The notes under the pieces are model-generated. The model searched no databases, was not told where the DNA came from, and was given only the letters and a program-made list of their open reading frames with translations. Shown here in pieces: positions 18,451-28,784 of a stretch of DNA of 64,000 nucleotides. The translations under genes and the position numbers were made by a program. The first letter of the stretch is position 1. Each line of letters opens with the position of its first letter. The stretch comes from Hydrogenophilaceae bacterium (GTDB lineage: Bacteria; Pseudomonadota; Gammaproteobacteria; Burkholderiales; Thiobacillaceae). The stretch is from positions 62,001 through 126,000 of the forward strand of contig JANJWO010000036.1 in the NCBI GenBank assembly GCA_024709485.1, written 5' to 3'.

Positions 18451-19622
18451 GCGTCCAATCCCCTGGCCAGATCGTTGCGGATGTCGCGCACCGACTCCAG
18501 GCCCACCGCCACCCGCAGCAGGCCGTCGCCGATGCCGGCGAAGGCGCGCTGTTCGGGGGTCATGCGGCTTTGCGTGGTGGAGGCCGGATGCGTGATGGTC
18601 GACTTGGCATCGCCCAGGTTGGCAGTAATGGACAAAAGCTTGCAGTTGTCGACCACGCGCCAGGCCGCCTCCTGCCCGCCCTTCACTTCGAAGGCGACGA
18701 TGCCGCCGCCGGTCTTCTGCTGGCGCATGGCCAGTTCATGCTGCGGATGCGAGGGCAGTCCCGGGTACCACACGCGCTCGACCTTGGGATGGCTTTCCAG
18801 CCAGGTCGCCAGTTCCAGCGCGTTGCGCGAATGGGCTTGCATGCGCACGCTGAGGGTTTCCAGCCCCTTCAGGATCACCCAGGCGTTGAACGCGGACAGC
18901 GTCGAGCCGCCGGTGCGCAGGAAGGTGAACACCCCTTCCATCAGCGCCTTGCTGCCCAGCACCGCGCCGCCCAGCACCCTGCCCTGGCCGTCGAGATACT
19001 TGGTGGCGGAATGGATGATGATGTCCGCGCCCAGTTCCAGCGGTTTTTGCAGGGCCGGCGAGCAGAAGCAGTTGTCCACCGCGAGCCAGGCGCCGGATTC
19101 CCTGGCGATGGCCGCCAGCGCCGCGATGTCGCTCACCTCGGTCAGCGGGTTGGAGGGCGACTCGACGAAGAACAGCTTGGTGTTGGGCTTGACCGCCTTG
19201 CGCCATTCCTCCGGATCGGTGGGCGAGACATAGGTGGTCTCGACCCCGAAGCGTCCGAGGATGTTGGAGAACAGCTGCACCGTGGAGCCGAAAATGGAGC
19301 GTGAGGCGACGATGTGCTCGCCCGCCTTCATCAGTCCCATCACGGTGGCCAGGATCGCCGCCATGCCGGAGGAAAACGCCACGCAGCGCTCGGCGCCTTC
19401 CAGCGCCGCGAGCCGGGTTTCCATCATGGTCACGGTGGGGTTGGTGAAGCGCGCGTAGATGTTGCCCGGCTCCTCGCCCTTGAAGCGGGCGGCGGCCTGG
19501 GCCGCGCTGTTGAACATGAAGCTGGAGGTGAGGAACATCGCCTCGCTGTGCTCGTTGAACTGGCTGCGCAAGATTCCGCCGCGCACCGCCAGGGTTTCCA
19601 GATCGTAGTTTTCGTCGCTCAT
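18447..19622 (-). CDS. metZ: O-succinylhomoserine sulfhydrylase
   Basis: MetZ is a PLP enzyme that makes homocysteine directly from O-succinylhomoserine and sulfide, bypassing cystathionine. The 391-residue Cys/Met-metabolism fold has the PLP Lys in HSATKYLDGQGRVLGGAVLG and the preceding Asp in WLAVDNCFCSP. YARFTNPTVTMMETRLAALEG is the phosphate-binding segment. MetZ is preferred over MetB by the overall sequence character and its place after purF. The ATG at 19622 follows GGGGAAG and is preferred to the TTG at 19634. A SAM-II-type riboswitch and a terminator lie just upstream, so it is probably repressed by SAM. Confidence 0.9.
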   Translation of the reverse strand: MSDENYDLETLAVRGGILRSQFNEHSEAMFLTSSFMFNSAAQAAARFKGEEPGNIYARFTNPTVTMMETRLAALEGAERCVAFSSGMAAILATVMGLMKAGEHIVASRSIFGSTVQLFSNILGRFGVETTYVSPTDPEEWRKAVKPNTKLFFVESPSNPLTEVSDIAALAAIARESGAWLAVDNCFCSPALQKPLELGADIIIHSATKYLDGQGRVLGGAVLGSKALMEGVFTFLRTGGSTLSAFNAWVILKGLETLSVRMQAHSRNALELATWLESHPKVERVWYPGLPSHPQHELAMRQQKTGGGIVAFEVKGGQEAAWRVVDNCKLLSITANLGDAKSTITHPASTTQSRMTPEQRAFAGIGDGLLRVAVGLESVRDIRNDLARGLDA

Positions 19623-19637
19623 GTGCTTCCCCAAATG

Positions 19638-19665
19638 AAAAAACCCGTTCGCGCGGGAACGGGTT
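19638..19665 (-). terminator. Rho-independent terminator in the metZ leader
   Basis: On the minus strand, a perfect 9-bp stem (AACCCGTTC / GAACGGGTT) with a six-base loop runs straight into TTTTTT. It ends about 15 bases before the metZ ATG and begins two bases after the SAM-II-like aptamer. There is no room for a promoter between it and metZ, so it must be a conditional (attenuation) terminator or readthrough terminator for purF-metZ transcription. Confidence 0.8.
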
Positions 19666-19667
19666 CG

Positions 19668-19725
19668 CCACGCTTTAGCAGGATTTGTTTAATGCGCCCT
19701 GCAAGCTGTGTTCAACTCGGCGCCT
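19668..19725 (-). promoter_or_regulatory. SAM-II (SAM_alpha) type riboswitch before metZ
   Basis: Reading the minus strand after the purF stop, the leader holds GCGCC, a loop with TTGAACACAGCTTGCA, then GGCGC closing helix P1. It continues with ATTAAACAAATCC and TGCTAAAGCGTGG. The CTTGCA, TTAAACAA and GCTAAA blocks are the most conserved parts of the SAM-II class. The pseudoknot can form between CAC..AGC in the loop and GCT..GTG at the 3' end. The position before a methionine-synthesis gene and next to a terminator fits SAM feedback. I identified this by eye; a covariance-model search would settle it. Confidence 0.8.
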
Positions 19726-19755
19726 GGTCAAATGTATGCCCTGGGGCCGGCGCCG

Positions 19756-21279
<1,524 letters not shown>

Positions 21280-21282
21280 GCT

Positions 21283-21774
21283 TCACCTGTAATGAATGTG
21301 TTCGGCCACTTTGGCGGGCAGCAAGGGCATCGCCTCCATGGCCAGGATTTCCAGCACTCTGGAAGATAGCGCATTTTTCCAGAACTCGGTTTGCGGCAGC
21401 GCGGTCAGCCCCGCAACCAGGGTGAGGCCGACCAGGATCAGCAGCCCGCGCAGCAGGCCGAAAACGCCGCCGACCGCCTTGTCGGCGCCGCCCAGGCCGG
21501 CCGCGCCCACCGCGCCCTTGACGAGGCGCCCGAGCAGCATGATCACGATCAGCACCACGAGAAATGCCACGACGAAACCGACGGCGTTGCGCATGCCCTC
21601 GCTTTCCACGTCCATGGGCAGCATGGCCGCCACTGCGGCCGCGCCGAATTTCGCGGCGAAAAACGCCACGATCCAGGAGGCCAGCGAAAAAACCTCGGCG
21701 ACCAGGCCGCGCAACAGGCCGAGGACAAGAGAGGCGGTCAGGATCAGGAGGACGATCCAGTCGAAGGCGGTCAT
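21283..21774 (-). CDS. cvpA: CvpA-family membrane protein
   Basis: This 163-residue protein has four hydrophobic segments, starting with FDWIVLLILTASLVLGLLRG, as in CvpA proteins that neighbour purF. The family is linked to envelope homeostasis and colicin V production, but the molecular function is unclear. The start overlaps the stop of the SPOR-domain gene by four bases and purF starts three bases downstream of its stop. Confidence 0.9.
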   Translation of the reverse strand: MTAFDWIVLLILTASLVLGLLRGLVAEVFSLASWIVAFFAAKFGAAAVAAMLPMDVESEGMRNAVGFVVAFLVVLIVIMLLGRLVKGAVGAAGLGGADKAVGGVFGLLRGLLILVGLTLVAGLTALPQTEFWKNALSSRVLEILAMEAMPLLPAKVAEHIHYR

Positions 21775-22364
21775 TTTTCGACGACCTTGGCGGCGATGCC
21801 CGCGGCCCCGAGTCTGGCCGCAATCGCATCGGCTTCAACCCTGCTGGAGAAGGAGCCCACGCGCACGCGCGTGCTGTCGCCCGCCTGCTCCGTATGGGCT
21901 TTCAGCCCCAGCGCCGCGATGCGGTCCTGCAGCCGCGCCACATTGGCCTTGTCGGCGAAGACGCCGACCTGCACGCTGTAGCCGGCGGCAGCCGGCGCAG
22001 GCTTGGGCGCGTCCTTGACGGTTTGCGGTGCCGGTTTGGCGGGGGCGGCCGCCGCCGGTTGCGGCGGCTCGGCAGGCTTGGGCGCCGCGGGCCTGGCAGC
22101 CACCGGCTTGGGAGGGGGTTCGCTGCGCGCAGGCGCCGCGGGCGGCGCCGGTTCGAGCAGGGCGGGCGCCGGCGGCGGCGCATACTCGACGGCCTTTTGC
22201 GCGGTCGCGGCCGGCATGCGCACTTCCAGCGGGCCTGGCGGCGGCGGCTCGTCCTCGAGCACCAGCGGCAGGATGACGACGGCAACGATGGTGAGCGCGA
22301 CCGCGCCGATCAGCCGGCGGCGCGCCCTGCGTTTATGGTCATCCTCGGAAAGTGGGGCTGGCAT
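21771..22364 (-). CDS. SPOR-domain protein (DedD-like)
   Basis: This 197-residue protein has a short cytoplasmic N-terminus (DDHKRRARRRLIG), one membrane anchor (AVALTIVAVVILPLVL) and a long Ala/Pro-rich periplasmic linker. A C-terminal SPOR domain follows (AGYSVQVGVFADKANVARLQ to RVEADAIAARLGAAGIAAKV). SPOR domains bind denuded glycan strands at the division septum. The order folC-dedD-cvpA-purF matches E. coli, so it is the DedD equivalent. The 5' end overlaps folC by 26 bases. Confidence 0.88.
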   Translation of the reverse strand: MPAPLSEDDHKRRARRRLIGAVALTIVAVVILPLVLEDEPPPPGPLEVRMPAATAQKAVEYAPPPAPALLEPAPPAAPARSEPPPKPVAARPAAPKPAEPPQPAAAAPAKPAPQTVKDAPKPAPAAAGYSVQVGVFADKANVARLQDRIAALGLKAHTEQAGDSTRVRVGSFSSRVEADAIAARLGAAGIAAKVVEK

Positions 22365-23631
22365 CGGAATAGGCGCTTAAAACTTCCGCGACGGTGTAAA
22401 ACGACCCGAAAACGACAATTCTATCATCTTCGCCCGCCTTGAGTTTCGCCGCCCGCAAGGCGGCAACGGGGTCGGGGGAAACTTCGACGGGCGCATTCGA
22501 CAAGGCGCGGACATGCGCGGCCAGCGCCTCGCCGCTCTGCCCGCGCTCGCCCGCGAGGCCGGCGACGAACCAGGCATCGAACGCGTCCTTCAACGGCGCC
22601 ACCACCCCGCCGGCATCCTTGTCGGCGAGCAGCGCGAATACCGCGTAATCCTTGCCGCGGGCGGGCTGCGCCCGCAGGTTTTCCGCAAGCGCGCGCGCGG
22701 ACTGGGGATTGTGCGCCACGTCCAGCACGATCTCGACGGGTCCGGCGATGCGCTGAAAGCGGCCGGGCAGCCGCGCATCGCGCAGACCGGCATGGAGCGC
22801 CGCCAGCGCCACCGGCAGCACGCCGGCCAATGCCGCCAGCGCCGCCAGGGCGCAGGCGGCATTGGCCAACTGGAAGGCGCCCGCCAGCGCGGGCAGGGGC
22901 AGATTCGCCAGCTCGATCTCGCCCATGCGGAACTGCCAGGCATCGGCCGTCCTTGCGAACGAGAAATCGATGTCGGCGCGCAGCAGTGGCGCGCCGATCG
23001 CCCGGGCGTGCCGCAGCAGGCTTTGCGGCGGGTCGGCATCGCCGCAGATGGCCGGCCGGCCGGCGCGGAATATGCCGGCCTTCTCGAAGCCGATGGCCTC
23101 GCGCGTAGCGCCGAGCCAGCCCTGGTGGTCAAGATCGACCGTGGTCACCACGGCAACCGCCGGCTCGAACACGTTCACGGCATCGAGCCTGCCGCCCAGC
23201 CCCACTTCCAGGATCGCCACCTCCACCCCGGCCTGGACGAACTGCCAGAGCGCGCCCAGGGTGCCGTGTTCGAAATAGGAGAGCGAAACCTCGCCGCGCG
23301 CCGCTTCCACCGCCTGCAGGCCGGCGGCGATTTCCGCATCGGCCGCTTCCGCGCCGCCGATACGCACACGCTCGTTGTAGCGCAAGAGGTGCGGGGAGGT
23401 GTACAGCCCGGTCTTGTAGCCCTGCGCGCGCAGGATGGCCTCGAGATAGGCGCAGGTCGAGCCCTTGCCGTTGGTGCCGCCGACGAGGATGACGGGGAAA
23501 TCCGGGCGCAGGCCCATGGCATCGCGCACGCGCGCCACGCGCTCGAGGCCCAGCTCGATGGCGGACGGATGCGCCCGCTCCAGGCGGGCAAGCCAATCCG
23601 CCAATGTCAGACTGGAATCTCTCAAGAACAA
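22339..23631 (-). CDS. folC: Dihydrofolate synthase / folylpolyglutamate synthase
   Basis: FolC adds glutamate to dihydropteroate and to reduced folates. The Mur-ligase-type P-loop is VILVGGTNGKGSTCAYLEAI near residue 47. YTSPHLLRYNERVRIGG and the ATP-site TTVDLDHQGWLGATREAIGF are typical. The length is 430 residues. Only TTG starts are available (23631 or 23625) and no Shine-Dalgarno is visible, because a palindromic intergenic repeat ends within a few bases of the start. The start is therefore uncertain. Confidence 0.93.
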   Translation of the reverse strand: MFLRDSSLTLADWLARLERAHPSAIELGLERVARVRDAMGLRPDFPVILVGGTNGKGSTCAYLEAILRAQGYKTGLYTSPHLLRYNERVRIGGAEAADAEIAAGLQAVEAARGEVSLSYFEHGTLGALWQFVQAGVEVAILEVGLGGRLDAVNVFEPAVAVVTTVDLDHQGWLGATREAIGFEKAGIFRAGRPAICGDADPPQSLLRHARAIGAPLLRADIDFSFARTADAWQFRMGEIELANLPLPALAGAFQLANAACALAALAALAGVLPVALAALHAGLRDARLPGRFQRIAGPVEIVLDVAHNPQSARALAENLRAQPARGKDYAVFALLADKDAGGVVAPLKDAFDAWFVAGLAGERGQSGEALAAHVRALSNAPVEVSPDPVAALRAAKLKAGEDDRIVVFGSFYTVAEVLSAYSDASPTFRG

Positions 23632-23634
23632 AAT

Positions 23635-23710
23635 TACACAGAGGGAACCGAGGCAACAGAGGAAATCATTCCTTTTGTCTTACCTCTGATTCCTCTGTTC
23701 CCTCTGTGTT
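23635..23710. repeat. ACACAGAGG...CCTCTGTGT palindromic repeat, copy 1
   Basis: An imperfect inverted repeat with arms ACACAGAGGGAACCGAGG and TCCTCTGTTCCCTCTGTGT and an AT-richer centre fills the accD-folC gap. Each arm contains repeated AGAGG or CCTCT units. Two similar copies are at 26653-26720 and 33565-33640. Confidence 0.85.
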
Positions 23711-23719
23711 AAGGGTTTT

Positions 23720-24586
23720 TCAAGCCGCCAGCGCCGGGCGCCGCATCAGCATGGAGATGGTCGCGGCCAGCTCGGCGCGCATTTCGCGGCGGTCGACAAT
23801 GCGGTCGACGGCGCCCTTCTCCAGCAGGAACTCGGCGCGCTGGAAGCCCTCGGGCAGGGTTTCGCGCACGGTCTGCTCGATCACGCGCGGGCCGGCAAAG
23901 CCGATCAGCGCGTTCGGCTCGGCGATGATGAGATCGCCGAGCATGGCGAAGCTCGCCGACACGCCGCCCATGGTGGGGTCGGTGAGCACGGAAATGAACG
24001 GCAGGCGATTGGCCGACAGGTGCGTGAGCGCGGCCGAAGTCTTGGCCATCTGCATCAGCGAGAGCAGGCCCTCCTGCATGCGCGCGCCGCCGCTGGCGGA
24101 AAAGCAGATGAAGGCGGAGCGGGTCTCGATCGCGGCGCTGATGCCGCGCACGAAGCGCTCGCCCACCACCGAGCCCATCGAGCCGCCCATGAACTTGAAC
24201 TCGAAGGCCGCGGCCACCACCGGCAGCGACTGGATCGCCCCCACCATCACCACCAGGGCGTCGCTTTCCTCGGTGCCGCTTTGCGCCTCGGCCAGGCGAT
24301 CGGGATACTTCTTGCTGTCCTTGAACTTGAGCGGGTCGATCGGCCTGATCTCGCCGCCGATCTCGCGCCGCCCTTCGGCATCCAGCAGCATGTCCAGGCG
24401 GTCGCGGGCGCTGATGCGATGATGGTGCCCGCACTTCGGGCAGACTTCCAGGTTGTTGTGGAGGTCGGCCTTGTACAGCACCTCGTTGCATGACGGGCAC
24501 TTCGACCACAGCCCCTCGGGCACGGATTTCTTGGCCTCGCGGCGCGCCTTGATCTTGGGCGGAACGAGTTTCTGGAACCAGCTCAT
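23720..24586 (-). CDS. accD: Acetyl-CoA carboxylase carboxyltransferase subunit beta
   Basis: AccD forms, with AccA, the carboxyltransferase that makes malonyl-CoA. The 288-residue protein has the N-terminal four-Cys zinc ribbon ([12 protein letters not shown] ... [12 protein letters not shown]). The crotonase-type core follows, with [20 protein letters not shown] and [20 protein letters not shown]. It follows trpA by 12 bases, the usual betaproteobacterial trpA-accD-folC order. Confidence 0.97.
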   Translation of the reverse strand: MSWFQKLVPPKIKARREAKKSVPEGLWSKCPSCNEVLYKADLHNNLEVCPKCGHHHRISARDRLDMLLDAEGRREIGGEIRPIDPLKFKDSKKYPDRLAEAQSGTEESDALVVMVGAIQSLPVVAAAFEFKFMGGSMGSVVGERFVRGISAAIETRSAFICFSASGGARMQEGLLSLMQMAKTSAALTHLSANRLPFISVLTDPTMGGVSASFAMLGDLIIAEPNALIGFAGPRVIEQTVRETLPEGFQRAEFLLEKGAVDRIVDRREMRAELAATISMLMRRPALAA

Positions 24587-24598
24587 GCTTATCTCCTC

Positions 24599-25405
24599 TT
24601 ATTTGGCGGCGGCGTCGACGCCGCGGCGCAGCGCTTCCACCAGATATTTGACGCGCGTCACCACTTCGTCTTCGGGCGCGCTCTCGATTTCGCCGACGAT
24701 GCGGCTGCCCACCACCACGGCATCGGCGATGCGTGCGATGGCCTCGGCGGTCTGGGCGTCGCGGATGCCGAAGCCCACGCCCACCGGCAGCGCGCAGTGG
24801 CTGCGGATCATGGCGATCTTCCTCGCCACGTCCTCGGTGTCGAGATTGGCCGAGCCGGTCACGCCCTTGAGCGAAACATAGTAGACGAAGCCGCCGGCCG
24901 CCTTGGCCACTTCCGCCACGCGCGATTCCGGTGTCGTCGGCGACAGCAGGAAAATGGGGTCGAGACCGTGAGCCTTGAACACGTCGGCCACGCCCAGCGA
25001 CTCCTCGGGCGGAATGTCGACGGTGAGCACGCCGTCCACGCCCGCCTCGCTGGCGGCCTTGGCAAAGGCTTCGTAGCCCATGTGCTCGACGGGGTTGGCG
25101 TAGCCCATGAGCACTACCGGCGTGTCGGTGTTGGTCTTGCGGAACTCGGCCACCATGGCGAGCACGTCCCGGAGGCTGACCTTGTTGGCGAGCGCGCGCT
25201 CGGAGGCGCGCTGGATCACGGGACCGTCGGCCATGGGGTCGGAAAACGGCACGCCCAGTTCGATGATGTCGACTCCCGCCTCCACCAGCGCATGCATCAA
25301 CGGCACGGTATAGCCTTTGCCGGGGTCGCCCGCGGTGATGAAGGGAATGAGTGCTTTCTTGCCCTCGCCTTTTATCCTGGCGAAGGTGCTGCTTATGCGT
25401 GACAT
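24599..25405 (-). CDS. trpA: Tryptophan synthase alpha chain
   Basis: TrpA cleaves indole-3-glycerol phosphate to indole, which passes through a channel to TrpB. The 268-residue TIM barrel has the catalytic Glu in [20 protein letters not shown] and Asp in [11 protein letters not shown]. The phosphate site [16 protein letters not shown] is also present. It follows trpB by ten bases. Confidence 0.97.
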   Translation of the reverse strand: MSRISSTFARIKGEGKKALIPFITAGDPGKGYTVPLMHALVEAGVDIIELGVPFSDPMADGPVIQRASERALANKVSLRDVLAMVAEFRKTNTDTPVVLMGYANPVEHMGYEAFAKAASEAGVDGVLTVDIPPEESLGVADVFKAHGLDPIFLLSPTTPESRVAEVAKAAGGFVYYVSLKGVTGSANLDTEDVARKIAMIRSHCALPVGVGFGIRDAQTAEAIARIADAVVVGSRIVGEIESAPEDEVVTRVKYLVEALRRGVDAAAK

Positions 25406-25415
25406 ATTGCTCTGT

Positions 25416-26615
<1,200 letters not shown>

Positions 26616-26652
26616 CGTTTGACCATCTTCATCAATCGTTCAGAAATTCTCG

Positions 26653-26720
26653 ACACAGAGGAAACAGAGTAGAAATACGACTTATATACCTGCCTCTGCT
26701 GCTTCTGCTCCCTCTGTGTT
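26653..26720. repeat. ACACAGAGG...CCTCTGTGT palindromic repeat, copy 2
   Basis: The arms ACACAGAGGAAACAGAG and CTTCTGCTCCCTCTGTGT flank an AT-rich centre. The right arm runs into the trpF stop codon: its last T bases form part of the TAA. It is the same element as at 23635-23710 and 33565-33640. Confidence 0.82.
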
Positions 26721-27345
26721 AAAAGCTTTTCACTGTTTTCGCGCGCTCAATAAACGCCGCCATCCTGGCCGCGTCCTTGATGCCCGGCGCGGCTTCCACG
26801 CCGCTGCTGACATCCACCGCCCAGGGGCGCACGGCCTGCACGGCCTGCGTCACATTGTCCGGGCTGAGCCCGCCGGACAGGACGAGGGGTTTGGGCAGCC
26901 CTGCCGGGATCAGCCCCCAGTCGAAGCGCTCGCCGGTACCGCCGGGCACCCCGGGCACGTAGGCGTCCAGCAGCAAGGCGCGCGCATCGTCGAATTCGGC
27001 GCAGTATTTTACCAAATCGGTGCCCTCCCTCATGCGCACGGCTTTCAGGTAGGGGCGCCGGTAAATTCGGCACTGCGCGGGGGCTTCGCTGCCATGGAAC
27101 TGGAGCAGGTCGAGCGGTACCGCCTTGAGCACCGCCTCGACGAATCCCGGCTCGGCGTCGACGAACAAGCCCACCGACTGCACGAACGGCGGCAACTGCG
27201 CCAGCAGCGCGGCGGCCTGCGCGATCTCCAGATGGCGCGGGCTCCTGGCGTAGAACACGAAGCCGAGCGCATCCGCGCCGGCCGCGCAGGCGGCGGCGAG
27301 GTCTTCGGCTCGGGTGATGCCGCAGATTTTTACGCGCACGGCCAT
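26719..27345 (-). CDS. trpF: Phosphoribosylanthranilate isomerase
   Basis: TrpF isomerises phosphoribosylanthranilate in tryptophan synthesis. The 208-residue TIM barrel has the catalytic Cys at the start ([17 protein letters not shown]), the Asp in the [10 protein letters not shown] strand and the phosphate loop [17 protein letters not shown]. Its start overlaps the 3' end of truA by 16 bases. Confidence 0.96.
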   Translation of the reverse strand: MAVRVKICGITRAEDLAAACAAGADALGFVFYARSPRHLEIAQAAALLAQLPPFVQSVGLFVDAEPGFVEAVLKAVPLDLLQFHGSEAPAQCRIYRRPYLKAVRMREGTDLVKYCAEFDDARALLLDAYVPGVPGGTGERFDWGLIPAGLPKPLVLSGGLSPDNVTQAVQAVRPWAVDVSSGVEAAPGIKDAARMAAFIERAKTVKSF

Positions 27346-28112
27346 GGGCTCCTGCCGCTCTCGGGCAAGCCAAAACGCGAAGGATACCGGATATACGCAA
27401 GGTACAAGCCATCCGCCATGAAAGTCGGCGCGGCGCGGGTGCGGTCCTTGTGCGCAAGCAGCTCATCGATCCAGCCGGGCGCGGCCTGGCCTGCGCCGAT
27501 GTGCACCAGGCAGCCCATGATGTTGCGCACCATGTGGTGCAGGAAGCCGTCGGCGCGGAAATCGCACAGCAGAAAATCGCCCTGACGCATGATCCGCGCC
27601 AGGCGCAGCTCCTTTTCCGGTGACCTGGCCTGGCACTCGGCGGCGCGGAAGGCGGAAAAATCGTGCCGCCCCAGCAGGCGATGGGCGGCGGCCTGCATCG
27701 CCTCGGCATCCAGCGGCCGGTGGTGCCAGCCCACCTTGCCCGCCATCAGCCCCGGCCGCACCGGATGATTGAGCAGCACATAGCGGTAGCCGCGCTCTTC
27801 CACGGCAAAGCGCGCGTGAAAATCCTCCGCCACCGCCTCGGCCCAGGCCACCGCGATGCCGTCGGGCAGATAGGTGTTGACCCCGCGCACCCAGGCGGTG
27901 AGGGGGCGCGCCGCCGTCGCGTCGAAATGCGCCACCTGAAAACTGGCATGCACGCCGGTGTCGGTGCGGCCGGCGGCGGCCACCGCAAGCTTTTCGCCGG
28001 CAATCTCGGCCACGGCCTTTTCCAGATGATCCTGGATGCCGCAGCCGGAAGGCTGGGACTGCCAGCCACAAAACCCGCGGCCGTCGTATTCCAGGCCGAT
28101 GGCGATCCTCAT
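27330..28112 (-). CDS. truA: tRNA pseudouridine(38-40) synthase
   Basis: TruA makes pseudouridine at positions 38-40 of tRNA anticodon stems. The catalytic Asp lies in [19 protein letters not shown], and RYRYVLLN-like [14 protein letters not shown] and [17 protein letters not shown] are family segments. The ATG at 28112 overlaps the TGA of the upstream gene (ATGA), giving 260 residues. A longer in-frame start upstream is less likely. Confidence 0.95.
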   Translation of the reverse strand: MRIAIGLEYDGRGFCGWQSQPSGCGIQDHLEKAVAEIAGEKLAVAAAGRTDTGVHASFQVAHFDATAARPLTAWVRGVNTYLPDGIAVAWAEAVAEDFHARFAVEERGYRYVLLNHPVRPGLMAGKVGWHHRPLDAEAMQAAAHRLLGRHDFSAFRAAECQARSPEKELRLARIMRQGDFLLCDFRADGFLHHMVRNIMGCLVHIGAGQAAPGWIDELLAHKDRTRAAPTFMADGLYLAYIRYPSRFGLPESGRSPWPCA

Positions 28113-28747
28113 GCCGTCAGCCTCGCCAGCACGGCGCACAACAGCGCAAGCGCCAGAAGCAGCACCAGCGCATCCTTGACACCGGCCTCGGCCACGCTCA
28201 TGCGCATTTCCTCCGGGCCTTCGCTCATCCGCAGGGGCGCCTGCAGCTCGTCAAGCCACTTGCGGCCCTTGACCGGATGTTCGAGCTGCTCGAGCGTCAG
28301 CGCCAGCCGGACCGCGAGCGCGCGCCGGTCCAGGCCCAGCACGGCAAAGGGCTTCGCCAGCAGATACAGGCCGCCGGCCAGTTGGGTGGGGGTGAATTCC
28401 GACAGCAGGCGCGCCAGCGCCGCCAGCATCAGCACCAGGCGCGCGATGCGGACGAGGCCCGCGTCCAGGCCTTCGCGGGTCGGGCTGTAATCCGACGGCC
28501 ACAGCAGCGTGCCAGGCACGGTCCAGGCATACAGCACGAGCAGCGCCAGCCACAGCCAGCGCGCCTTCCACATCAGGCGCGCAAAGCGACGCGCGGCCGC
28601 GCCCTGCGTCAGCAGGGCCAGCGCCGCCGGCGCGAGCCACCACAACTGGGACGGAGCCGCCAGTTCGATCGCGAGCATGACGATGAGCCAGCTGGAAATG
28701 GAAACCGCCGGGTGGAATTCCCGGCGGTTGTCGTCGTGAGGTGCCAT
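28109..28747 (-). CDS. CbiQ/EcfT-like membrane protein
   Basis: This protein has about four to five hydrophobic segments (SWLIVMLAIELAAPSQLWWL, WLWLALLVLYAWTVPGTLLW, and a C-terminal DALVLLLALALLCAVL). The central segment FTPTQLAGGLYLLAKPFAVL resembles the cytoplasmic coupling region of energy-coupling-factor T components. No ECF ATPase is adjacent, so its partners are unknown. The ATG at 28747 (212 residues) is used; a TTG at 28783 in frame would add 12 residues and neither has a clear ribosome-binding site. It lies between fimV and truA, a position seen in related genomes. Confidence 0.55.
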   Translation of the reverse strand: MAPHDDNRREFHPAVSISSWLIVMLAIELAAPSQLWWLAPAALALLTQGAAARRFARLMWKARWLWLALLVLYAWTVPGTLLWPSDYSPTREGLDAGLVRIARLVLMLAALARLLSEFTPTQLAGGLYLLAKPFAVLGLDRRALAVRLALTLEQLEHPVKGRKWLDELQAPLRMSEGPEEMRMSVAEAGVKDALVLLLALALLCAVLARLTA

Positions 28748-28784
28748 AGGTCGAACTATGGCGATTCGGGCGCCAATTGGCAAC

